This document shows, in pieces, positions 1 through 7,526 of a stretch of DNA of 23,299 bases (position 1 is the stretch's first letter; the number at the start of each line of letters is the position of its first letter). The notes beneath the pieces were generated by a model. That model saw nothing but the letters and a program-made list of their open reading frames with translations, ran no database searches and was not told the origin of the DNA. The position numbers were made by a program, and so were the translations under genes. The DNA is from a virus: positions 1 to 23,299 of IMG/VR virus record IMGVR_UViG_3300035228_000421; one strand, 5' to 3'.

Positions 1-321
1 TTCGAGAATGCTTACTGTCGCTGATAGACGGCCACTAGCAGCAGCTCCGGTCAGGCGTAGTTTTTCGCCAGCTTCCAATACAAGCTTGTTGGCAATCAAT
101 TCCAACGACGCATCTGCAGGAACAGTGATCGTGCTGGCGATTCGTGATTGCTCAGTGTTGCTGTTATTAGTGATCTTTGCGGTGATGTCGTCAGAGTTAG
201 TGCCATCGACATTTGCGATCAAGCAGCTCAGCACAATCGCCTGAGTAGCATTAGGGCATACATAGGCATCAGCCTCGGTCGAGGAGACGGCCAAAGACGT
301 GCGTTGAAAAGTTTCAGCCAT
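1..321 (-). CDS. Small phage structural protein, 3' end cut by window edge
   Basis: Reading leftward from an ATG at 319-321, the frame stays open for 107 codons to the window edge without a stop, so the C-terminus is missing. The protein begins MAETFQRTSLAV and contains AIVLSCLIANVDGTNSDDIT, then TVPADASLEL and LVLEAGEKLRLTG. This layout (a short all-beta domain with a PADASLEL turn followed by L-LEAGD-L) is one I recognise from small virion-associated proteins of many tailed phages that sit beside tail fibre genes. Its exact role is unknown. It lies 52 bases downstream of the big tail fibre gene and is the last gene visible in the transcription unit. The start has only a weak purine-rich leader (AAGAAAG). 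Coding is visible directly; the structural role is inferred from family resemblance and position. Confidence 0.75.
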   Translation of the reverse strand, partial: MAETFQRTSLAVSSTEADAYVCPNATQAIVLSCLIANVDGTNSDDITAKITNNSNTEQSRIASTITVPADASLELIANKLVLEAGEKLRLTGAAASGRLSATVSILE

Positions 322-353
322 GGAACAAACTTACTTTCTTAAAAGGTGATCCT

Positions 354-382
354 CTTGGTTAATTCTATCGAGTTTAACCAAG
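354..382 (-). other. Stem-loop at the end of the tail fibre gene
   Basis: On the minus strand CTTGGTTAA is followed 11 bases later by its exact complement TTAACCAAG, giving a perfect 9-bp stem. The upstream arm contains the fibre gene's TAA stop (374-376). It is AT-rich, and the sequence just after it is AGAGGATCACC, with TTTT only about 10 bases later, so it is not a classic intrinsic terminator. It may be a weak terminator, an RNA-processing or stability hairpin, or chance. Confidence 0.4.
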
Positions 383-2215
383 TGCGATTGCTAAACCTAG
401 GCTGGCTCCACCACCGCCAGATGCTGTGGAGTTAATAGTCACATCGACTTCTTCGCCACTCGCGTCGTCGTCAATTGTCAGGCTGACGTTGCTTCCCTCG
501 ATAAAATTGATAGTGCGACGAGTACCAATAGAGCCGCCGTTCTTTTCAACAGCGATACGGGCATTTGTATCAGCAGTAGAGGGAAGACGAGCAGCGTTGA
601 GTGCTGAAGTGGCAGCATTGATAATTGCGACCAACTGATCTGGGGTTAGATCAACCGGATCACCTGTGCTGGTCCCCGATGCCCGACCCTTGACGCTTGC
701 TTGCGCCATATTGGCGAGCTTGGCGTTGTCAACTGAGTCAGCAGCAATAGTGGAGTCACCAAAGACGCTGAATGTCAGTGAGTCAGTATCCAGCGTAGGG
801 CCAGAAACAGATTGGATAAAACTTTTACCTGCGTTCGCGGTGCCAGTTTCCACAAACGCAAAAGCACCTGCGCCAACCTCACTGCTGGTGTTGGAGTCCA
901 GGGCTCTGGTCAGAACAAATGCCGTCGATCCATCACCCGTGGTCGTAACCGTATAGATGCCGTTTTGGGTGCCGTCAGCTTGTGACCGTAAAAGCAGTCG
1001 GTCAGAAGTGCTCAGTGTCACTCCGTCAACTTGAATTGCGCCGTTGGAATTAGCAGTCAGAGTTTGACCGCTTGTTGCATATGTGCCAGCCAATCCGCCA
1101 ACAGTTGCAACTTTTACAGCTTCTTTTACATCCAGGCCCTGCGCGACACTCTCGACAAACCCACGGGTGGCTAGATCACTGGAGTTGATCGGCTCTGCAG
1201 CACCAGTGATCCTCGTGCCGTTGATATTGCGACTGCCTGTAACTGAGTCCAGCACATTGTTGCTGTTGACGCCGATCTGCACATCGCTACCATCCGTGGA
1301 AATATTTACGGTATTTCCCGCAGCTGGTTTTAAACCTTTCAGCTCCGCCCGATAAGCTCCAGAAACCAGAGTCTGTGTGCTGTGTACGAGACTTTGGCCT
1401 GAGGCACCGACGTGGACGACGGAGTTCAGACCAACCAAATTGGCTAGTGCTGCGCTTGAAGTCGTGGCTCCGGTGCCACCTTGTGCAATCGACAGCGCCG
1501 TAGTTAGTCCGCTAATCGCACTGATGTCGCTGTTCGCGCCTGATTTTGCAGCGCCCAAATTGGTACGGGCATTTCCGGCCGTGGAAGCCCCTGTTCCCCC
1601 AATACTGACACCCAGAGGTGTAGAAGAATTAAGATCGTTTAAATTAATATTTCCTGCATTAACATCAAGCGTCAGCGACTGGTTTGAGTCACTGAATACT
1701 GCAGAAATCTTGTTAGAGCCGAGCTTAATCGGGCGGATCTCAAGTGTCTTGCTGCCATCCGATTCGACATTGACACTGGATAACAGGTTATATGACGTAC
1801 CACTAACAGTGTTGTTAGCAGCACTAACAACACCAGTGTTTTTGACCGTAATGTTTGCACGGTCGTTAACTGAATCATCAGCTACTTCGACATTGACTCC
1901 GATGCCATCTACAAACCGACCCTCTTGACGGGTGCTACTTGTAGTTCCATCATGGAAAATGGACTTTTGAATTGATGTATTGTTATTGACTGATGCAGTT
2001 AATTGACCGTTTGCATCGTCATAAGTGAAATTGAGCGAAGTAGTGTCCGTAGACATCGCCCCGACAATATCTTGTATCGCCTCACTCAGGGCTGACCAAG
2101 TTATTTGCTTAGCCTCGGTGCTGGTTGCCGACAGTCGATCAACAATCAGCAGAATGTCATCCGCTGCCGGTGCGGTCAGACTATTCAGATCCGTAATGTT
2201 CCGTGTGGCAACCAT
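374..2215 (-). CDS. Mosaic tail fibre protein (613 aa)
   Basis: A probable receptor-binding or side fibre subunit at the tail tip. The start MVATRNITDLNSLTAPAADD and DRLSATSTEAKQITWSAL (about 25-45) are typical N-terminal fibre segments. Residues 205-250 carry two IGGTGAST/QGGTGATT repeats around NLGAAKSGANSDISAISGLTT, a motif common in phage fibres. Residues 345-468 match the recurrent DLATRGFVESVAQGLDVKEAV...DRLLLRSQ...NGIYTV...FVETGT fibre module. Residues 497-536 (NAKLANMAQASVKGRASG...DLTPDQLVAIIN) and 564-602 (GTRRTINFIEGSNVSLTIDDD...GGGG) are two further widespread fibre modules. Residues 83-128 (DGIGVNVEVADDSVNDRANITV) look like another copy of the last one. The tail end is glycine-rich and hydrophobic. 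The ATG overlaps the preceding gene's TGA by one base. Fibre assignment is strong; whether it binds host is inferred. Confidence 0.85.
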   Translation of the reverse strand: MVATRNITDLNSLTAPAADDILLIVDRLSATSTEAKQITWSALSEAIQDIVGAMSTDTTSLNFTYDDANGQLTASVNNNTSIQKSIFHDGTTSSTRQEGRFVDGIGVNVEVADDSVNDRANITVKNTGVVSAANNTVSGTSYNLLSSVNVESDGSKTLEIRPIKLGSNKISAVFSDSNQSLTLDVNAGNINLNDLNSSTPLGVSIGGTGASTAGNARTNLGAAKSGANSDISAISGLTTALSIAQGGTGATTSSAALANLVGLNSVVHVGASGQSLVHSTQTLVSGAYRAELKGLKPAAGNTVNISTDGSDVQIGVNSNNVLDSVTGSRNINGTRITGAAEPINSSDLATRGFVESVAQGLDVKEAVKVATVGGLAGTYATSGQTLTANSNGAIQVDGVTLSTSDRLLLRSQADGTQNGIYTVTTTGDGSTAFVLTRALDSNTSSEVGAGAFAFVETGTANAGKSFIQSVSGPTLDTDSLTFSVFGDSTIAADSVDNAKLANMAQASVKGRASGTSTGDPVDLTPDQLVAIINAATSALNAARLPSTADTNARIAVEKNGGSIGTRRTINFIEGSNVSLTIDDDASGEEVDVTINSTASGGGGASLGLAIALG

Positions 2216-3027
2216 CAGATAGCTCCTCTAACCTTGATTTCTTTCACAATTGGGGACGAATTAGAAGCTGACTGCTCACGACACCAATAGAAAAGACGCA
2301 GCGGGCTGGCCGAGTTTGTATTGGTGAAAGTCGCGATAGTAACGCCGTCTTTTTGCAGCGTTACACTGCCTGAACTACCGGCGCGAGTGAGCGTAAAAAT
2401 CTCATCACTGGCTATAGTAATTGTACCCGAACCGGATGATTGAATATCAATATCACTCCCTCCTAAAGCATTTGCTCGTGAGGTGGCAAGTTTAATAGTA
2501 TTCGCGGTTGCAGATATAGCGTAATAACTTATTGCTGAAGATAAACCGCCGGGGATAGCTGACGTGCTCTGAACAAGTACCCGATCACCAGTGTTAAAAG
2601 GATGACCAATAATTGAAAGTGCATTATCAGCCAGACTAACAGATACGACAGTTTGAGTTTTACCGATAGTAGTTACTTGCGTGCCTGATACATTTACACC
2701 AACCTTGTTTGAAGCCGTAGTCATGCGGCCAAAGCCGACAGCAAAAATATTTGCACTGGGGTTACTAATAAATGATTCGGTCCACCCAGATAGGGTATTA
2801 AGTTGAGAATCAATCGCTAATCCTATGGCCAGGTTTGATGCTCCAGAAGCTAGCGAGCCTGCCAACAAATCAGCGTTAGCTTTAAAAGAAATTACTGCGT
2901 CTGTAGGGTCGTCATTGGGGTTCAGAAAGATCTGTGTGCCAATAGCAAAAGAAAACGCTCGGTCTTCATTGTCCGAAGGCTGACCATTTGACGACGTATT
3001 AACAAGACTTGAGCCGGTTACCGACAT
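2215..3027 (-). CDS. LamG/SPRY-like tail fibre protein with FCCH-like insert (270 aa)
   Basis: Not recognised as a named gene. Residues 1-115 (AFSFAIGTQIFLNPNDDPTDAVISFKAN...WTESFI...FAVGFGRM) and 208-270 (EIFTLTRAGSSGSVTLQKDGVTIATFTNTNSASPLRLFYWCRE...IVKEIKVRGAI) read as two parts of one beta-sandwich of the concanavalin/SPRY type often used for glycan or surface contact. Between them, 118-205 (SIIGHPFNTGDRVLVQSTSAIPGG...YYAISATANTIKLATSRANALGGSDIDI...GSGT) matches a module frequent in phage fibres and labelled FCCH-like from ubiquitin E1 enzymes. There is no reason to think it has E1 activity. It overlaps both neighbours by a single base and sits in the fibre cassette, so it is probably an adhesin or fibre accessory. 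The domain reading is mine by eye. Confidence 0.6.
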   Translation of the reverse strand: MSVTGSSLVNTSSNGQPSDNEDRAFSFAIGTQIFLNPNDDPTDAVISFKANADLLAGSLASGASNLAIGLAIDSQLNTLSGWTESFISNPSANIFAVGFGRMTTASNKVGVNVSGTQVTTIGKTQTVVSVSLADNALSIIGHPFNTGDRVLVQSTSAIPGGLSSAISYYAISATANTIKLATSRANALGGSDIDIQSSGSGTITIASDEIFTLTRAGSSGSVTLQKDGVTIATFTNTNSASPLRLFYWCREQSASNSSPIVKEIKVRGAI

Positions 3028-5174
3028 TAGACAACCCCGTTAGTAAGATAAAGATTCACATTTGGTGCAGTCTGAACTGTGTATGCGTCAGAACTTGTCG
3101 TATTCACAAGCCGCATCCACTGGGCGTTGTATTCCTGGGTTTTATCAAAATTGGAATATGTAGCATTAAAAGGTTTAGCAACAAATACCAACTCTGTCCT
3201 GTAAATAGGTTTTAAAACAGAAGCTACGTTAGTGGTTAAGTCCAGCTCATACTGAGCGACGAGGGTGTCACCCGCAGAAATACCTGATAATACAGGCGTT
3301 GTATCTACTTTAGCCGCTTTGAGTGTAAAAGACCTGGAACTATCAATGGTGTGGACATAGTAATTTGCAGAACCTTTGGTAATTCGTTGACCTGCATACA
3401 GACGAATAGGGAAAGCTTGGTCAACAGTAATAATCCCGGTAGTCGTATTAAATGCTTTAACACTTATTGAATCAGTCTTTATTGGAAATTCTGGAGGTGC
3501 GTCAAATTCAGTTGAGATATTCTCACGACTTGCCCCAAAAATCTCCTTAAGATCTAAGCTTGCACCTTTGCTGTCAACGATAAATTTGCCTAGACAATCA
3601 CCAGATTTTACAACTCTGTAGTCATTAAAACTGACATCTAAGGTAAGCAAATCACCTGACGAATATTGTGTATTAACAGTCAGCCTTTCATTGGTTGGAT
3701 TCTCCTGGGTTATTGCAAACTCTGTCTGTGTCGAATCAAAACTTGTGATCAGTTGAGGAACAAGGTTAAAAGGTGAAACATAATCCCCTTCTCTGTGAGC
3801 CAACGTACCGTTGACGTGTCCTATCTCAACAGGATCGACCATCACAGGATCTTTGAAGATCTCAAGTTCTATCAGATCTGAAGATCCGACATTTAATACC
3901 AAAGGATTAGTAACAAGTAAGTTATCAACCAATAAACCGTCATTGTTAAGTAGTTTCTGTCTAGCTCGCAGTGTCATGACTGAGACACCAGCACCGTTGT
4001 AAGTGCCACCTACAACAGGATTAACAGCAGTATCGAATCCTGCATCAACCGTAGTAATTTTTGCTTTATCTGATGAGCCGCCATCAACAATGATGCTGGC
4101 ACCATACCGCTCTATAAATTCGGAACGGGCAAGGTTACCTGTGTTATTGATTTCAATCCATACAGGCAAGCTAGGGGTGCGCAGGGAAGGCACATCAAAG
4201 CTGCGTGTACCACCGGCACCGTCTGATTCAATTAAGTCGTTTCTTTTTGCTGTATCAGCCAGCACCAGTTCGTGAACGAGAATCCAGCGAGCACGAGGTA
4301 TTTGAGTAATTGATGTCGGAAGAGCTTCATCTTCATCGACTAAAAAACAATAAAACCTGACATCAGATGCACCATACCAGCCCCATTCACAGAGCCACAT
4401 ATGCGTCTTAGACAAATCTAAATTAGCCTTAGATTTACCCGTTCCGTCTAACTTATCACCGGTCCAATCCGACCTAGGAACTGTTTTCTCAAACTTAAGC
4501 CCGTTACCTGCACTGTTTCTATAAAGAATACTAAGCCGATCACCTACGCCATCACCTTTACACTGAACAAAAAATCCGTCAGAGGTATCACCAACACCCC
4601 ATAGACGAGTGACGCTTACGGGTGTTGATGCAACGCTGAGTTTGACGGCCAAGCTGACACGGACAATCCGACCGGGCTGATAGCGGTAACGCTTTTTGGT
4701 ACAAATACGAGCACGTTGAAAACCACCGTCATTGCTGTTTAAAAACAGCTGCGCTGAAGAAGCGGCTGAGTTGTAACGTACTTCCCCGTTTGGGGAAGGC
4801 GAATAAATCGCGGTGGCTTGTGACAGCTGAGTCCATCTAGCAGACTGAGTGCTGTCAATAGCAGGTCTTTCGTTTAAACCAGTAACGTCGTAAATCCAGC
4901 GATCACTACTGAGTTCGTATGCGTCATTTTGTGTGAGAAACTCAAAGCCTCTTGTGACACGCGGAAAACCTAAAAGGTCACGATCGATTTCAGTCGTGAA
5001 CCGATAGTTATCGATCGTTGGAAGGGTAAAACCATCTCGTGGAAGAACCGCAGGAATGCTCTGGGATGCCTGCTTTTGTCCGGCGGGAAATGAACCAGCG
5101 GCCTGAACCTCTTCACCGTTTGCTGTGACGGATTTTTGCCCGACATCTTCGGGTAGTTGATAGGCCGTAGTCAT
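3027..5174 (-). CDS. Large virion structural/tail-tip protein, paralogue of the upstream gene (715 aa)
   Basis: Residues 54-370 are clearly related to residues 45-365 of the adjacent 539-residue protein. Shared points in order: DN...RDLLGFPR, Y-PGRI--VSL, DTSDGFFV, VPR--W-GDKLDG, E(F/W)GWYG---R, ARWILVHEL, PSLPVWIE, and ERYGASIIVDGG. The segment around EWGWYGASDVRFYCFLV and ARWILVHEL resembles structural proteins I know from cyanophages and other aquatic phages, where the role is not established. The N-terminus (AGQKQASQSIPAVLPRD) resembles the SLPVV-ASDQ leader of many phage tail proteins. Residues 568-646 look like an FCCH-like module (TTTGIITVDQAFPIRLYAGQRI...SFTL) absent from the paralogue. 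The ATG directly abuts the upstream TAA. Probably a fibre or distal tail component; no enzymatic motif is visible. Confidence 0.65.
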   Translation of the reverse strand: MTTAYQLPEDVGQKSVTANGEEVQAAGSFPAGQKQASQSIPAVLPRDGFTLPTIDNYRFTTEIDRDLLGFPRVTRGFEFLTQNDAYELSSDRWIYDVTGLNERPAIDSTQSARWTQLSQATAIYSPSPNGEVRYNSAASSAQLFLNSNDGGFQRARICTKKRYRYQPGRIVRVSLAVKLSVASTPVSVTRLWGVGDTSDGFFVQCKGDGVGDRLSILYRNSAGNGLKFEKTVPRSDWTGDKLDGTGKSKANLDLSKTHMWLCEWGWYGASDVRFYCFLVDEDEALPTSITQIPRARWILVHELVLADTAKRNDLIESDGAGGTRSFDVPSLRTPSLPVWIEINNTGNLARSEFIERYGASIIVDGGSSDKAKITTVDAGFDTAVNPVVGGTYNGAGVSVMTLRARQKLLNNDGLLVDNLLVTNPLVLNVGSSDLIELEIFKDPVMVDPVEIGHVNGTLAHREGDYVSPFNLVPQLITSFDSTQTEFAITQENPTNERLTVNTQYSSGDLLTLDVSFNDYRVVKSGDCLGKFIVDSKGASLDLKEIFGASRENISTEFDAPPEFPIKTDSISVKAFNTTTGIITVDQAFPIRLYAGQRITKGSANYYVHTIDSSRSFTLKAAKVDTTPVLSGISAGDTLVAQYELDLTTNVASVLKPIYRTELVFVAKPFNATYSNFDKTQEYNAQWMRLVNTTSSDAYTVQTAPNVNLYLTNGVV

Positions 5175-6794
5175 TTAGCGTTGTCCCCATGTAATGGCTG
5201 CTTTGACGGTGTTGGATGAGTTATCCAGCGAACGTGCCGCGATCACCAACACATCACCCGCAAGACCGGAGGCGGCAGTGGATTCCCGCGTTAGGTACTG
5301 ACGGGCGAAGCTGAAAATATCCGTCAAGTTTTCAGTGGTGGCGTCTGCATCGCCTGTAAAGAACGCCGCGATCTGTTCTCCTCCTGTAAAGGCACTGATT
5401 GCATTTGAACTGCTGTCCGGGCTGTTCTGTTCAATTGCCGACAGAGTTCCAGTGCTGGCAAAGGTTGTGACGGCGGCAGAGCCTGAGTCCGTCATCGTGG
5501 TGGGGTTTTTCACCAAGATGAACTGGGCTCTGTGTGAGCTGACCATCGACAACAGCAGAGGGAAAACACGCATCAGATTGCGTTTGGATTCGCCTTGATT
5601 ATTGGTAATAAGCTCTTTGATTCTGATAGCCAGCAAAGGCTTGAATGTAGAGGTGCCTACTCCAGTAACTTTTGCGCCATCCTCAGAATAAACATCAAGC
5701 TTTGAAAAATCACCACCATCAATGGTGACCTGGGCTCCATATTTTCTAATATAAGCATTTGCGTTTAACGTTCCGGTCTTCTCTGCCCGGAATTGCATAG
5801 GCAAAGTAGGATTGCCCAATGATGGATAGGGTATTCTGTCACTACAATTTAGGTTGTGACATATCACCCACCTTGCAGTCTTTGCCGTTTCACCAGATGA
5901 TAAATTAGCATCGACAGGGACATAGAACAATAGGCGTGCTCCGGTCCCACCATACCAACCAAATTCCACCCTGCTCATTACTAAGTTAGTGAGCGAAAGT
6001 TGGTGTACTGAATTAGTATCTGCAGCCCCAATTAACGTGGCTCCGTTCGCACCAACCATGGTGTCACCATTCCATTTTGCTCTTGGAACAATCTCCTCCA
6101 TAATTGTCGGAGAAGACGAAACCAATTTATAAATGGTGCCGCTATCAGTGCGCGTTGGTTGTGCTGTCATTACAGCAGCGTCAACATTAAACGTCACTGG
6201 ATCAGAACCCTGAAGCGTGTAACCGTTTAGATGATCTTGAGGGCGCTCACCACTTGAGGTGCGACGTACGAAATAGACCTCGTCGCCTGTAACTCGAACA
6301 AAGTATCCATCGCTTGAGTCGAACATGCCAAACTCTTGTGTGGCATTGGAGTCACGGCTCAGAGCAACGCCAAACGAGGCAGAAGTGATTCGACCGGTCT
6401 GATAAGGGAAACTCTGCTTAGTAATCAAGCGAGCAATATTTCCATTAGAGGCACCAGGAGTGAGTAGTACCTCAGCAGCTGATTGCTGCAAAATATGATT
6501 AACTTGAGTTACTCGAACTCCACCAGTTACTTGTTCATTAGTGGCCCATACATTTGGCGAGATATCCACCAAATTGGTGTCATCGAACACTGCAAGCGGC
6601 GTTTGCGTTCTTGGAATACCAAGCAGGTCATCCCTGACCTGTGATGGTGCCGATAAATTATCAAGAATTGGAATCGGAGGTTGATCCGATGCAACTACAA
6701 CCGGCAGTGAATTTGCACTCGTAGCTTGACCCGCCGGGATCGGCGTAGTCTTGCCTACGGTAATTGTGCTTACACCTTCTGAAACGGTCGCCAT
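5175..6794 (-). CDS. Virion structural/tail-tip protein, paralogue of the downstream gene (539 aa)
   Basis: Opens with ITVGKTTPIPAGQ and SLPVVVASDQPPIPI, a leader common to phage tail and fibre proteins. Residues 45-365 form the block shared with the 715-residue neighbour: DDLLGIPR (56-62), YQTGRITSASFGV, DSSDGYFVRV (159-168), VPRAKWNGDTMVGANG (236-251), RVEFGWYGGTGARLLFYVPV (275-294), ARWVICHNL, LGNPTLPMQFR, and IRKYGAQVTIDGG. Compared with the neighbour it has extra sequence at about 185-232. The C-terminal half differs in detail (FILVKNPTTM, then ALSAFTGG-like sequence, ending VKAAITWGQR). No hydrophobic segment or catalytic motif is seen. It probably assembles at the tail tip, possibly side by side with its paralogue, and could be a receptor-contacting spike. 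Homology between the two is read directly from the translations; function is inferred. Confidence 0.65.
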   Translation of the reverse strand: MATVSEGVSTITVGKTTPIPAGQATSANSLPVVVASDQPPIPILDNLSAPSQVRDDLLGIPRTQTPLAVFDDTNLVDISPNVWATNEQVTGGVRVTQVNHILQQSAAEVLLTPGASNGNIARLITKQSFPYQTGRITSASFGVALSRDSNATQEFGMFDSSDGYFVRVTGDEVYFVRRTSSGERPQDHLNGYTLQGSDPVTFNVDAAVMTAQPTRTDSGTIYKLVSSSPTIMEEIVPRAKWNGDTMVGANGATLIGAADTNSVHQLSLTNLVMSRVEFGWYGGTGARLLFYVPVDANLSSGETAKTARWVICHNLNCSDRIPYPSLGNPTLPMQFRAEKTGTLNANAYIRKYGAQVTIDGGDFSKLDVYSEDGAKVTGVGTSTFKPLLAIRIKELITNNQGESKRNLMRVFPLLLSMVSSHRAQFILVKNPTTMTDSGSAAVTTFASTGTLSAIEQNSPDSSSNAISAFTGGEQIAAFFTGDADATTENLTDIFSFARQYLTRESTAASGLAGDVLVIAARSLDNSSNTVKAAITWGQR

Positions 6795-6803
6795 AATAAA
6801 CCT

Positions 6804-7523
6804 TTAGCTGGTGGAATCTCGTGAAATTCTTGGGATACACTCAAGTGTCCCGATAGCCAATGTGTCTTCTTTATAGACTTTGACTGTGCCTTGAAGCACA
6901 CCTACAGAAAATGCAGGAGCACCTGCAGTCGTAGGATCAATCTCAAAAACTTTACTGCTAATAATACTTAGTTTATTAGCATTGAAATTAACCCCATCAT
7001 AAACTGTTAGGCCTGTACCACTCAAAATAATCTGATCCTCAGAAGTAAGTTCGTGAGGTGCAGAAGTTGTAATCCTTATTTTGTTCGCGGTAACACCACC
7101 GGCGGTAAATGTGTTGCCTGAGGTAATCCCGGTGATGGTTGCTTGATCAACTGAGAAATACTCTCGTAAATCCCAAAGATAAGAGCCTTGTGTTTCGTCG
7201 GTTGAGTCAAGGCCTAGAGCTAGACCTGAAGCCGGCCTGTTTCGCTCTGTATAGCCTAAGGGTGTATTTCGCCCTAGTGCTTCAGTTTGGCGGCTTGTAA
7301 GTTTTAATGCAATCTTGCCTTTGGTAGGGTCTAATTCAACAATTCCAAAGTTACCAACCGTGTGGGTCGGAGTTTGGTTGTCATTAAAAAATCGCCTAAT
7401 ATCAGCAACCAGCACAGAATTGGAAATGTCGTGAGGAGTCCCCCACGGCTTTTCGATAACTAGGTGCAGTTCATCGAAACTATCACCTTCGCGAACTGTG
7501 ACGGCGATATTATCTAGGGCCAT
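6804..7523 (-). CDS. Baseplate/fibre protein, BppU-N-like fold with inserted FCCH-like module (239 aa)
   Basis: Residues 5-125 (VREGDSFDELHLVIEK...DISNSVLVADIRRF...GIVELDPTKGKIALKLTSRQTEAL...SYLWDLRE) follow the pattern of the small beta-sandwich found at the N-terminus of many phage baseplate and fibre proteins: a requested-input strand, an ADIR strand, a 'P--G-I-L-L' strand and a YLWDLR strand. The expected last strand, GTLECIPRISR, appears only at 225-235. The intervening 128-214 (ANKIRITTSAPHELTSEDQIILSGTGLTVYDGVNF...VFEI) looks like an FCCH-like module inserted into the hairpin. Such N-terminal domains usually attach fibres to a baseplate or connect partners. It sits 9 bases from the next gene and 3 bases from the previous one. 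Fold assignment is by pattern only. Confidence 0.5.
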   Translation of the reverse strand: MALDNIAVTVREGDSFDELHLVIEKPWGTPHDISNSVLVADIRRFFNDNQTPTHTVGNFGIVELDPTKGKIALKLTSRQTEALGRNTPLGYTERNRPASGLALGLDSTDETQGSYLWDLREYFSVDQATITGITSGNTFTAGGVTANKIRITTSAPHELTSEDQIILSGTGLTVYDGVNFNANKLSIISSKVFEIDPTTAGAPAFSVGVLQGTVKVYKEDTLAIGTLECIPRISRDSTS

Positions 7524-7526
7524 TGT

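Noticed and set aside
8-342. Plus-strand ORFs of 78 and 64 residues at the left edge
   Set aside because: They lie opposite a minus-strand frame that reads like a known small phage structural protein and is continuous with the transcription direction of the whole window.
1377-1928. 183-residue plus-strand ORF antisense to the fibre gene
   Set aside because: It mirrors the fibre gene's repetitive GGTGA and alanine/serine-rich coding; no ribosome-binding site or recognisable protein, and opposite to every real gene.
2413-2676. A ubiquitin E1-like enzyme in the fibre region
   Set aside because: The FCCH-like module is a common structural insert in phage fibres; no E1 ATP-binding or catalytic cysteine domain accompanies it.
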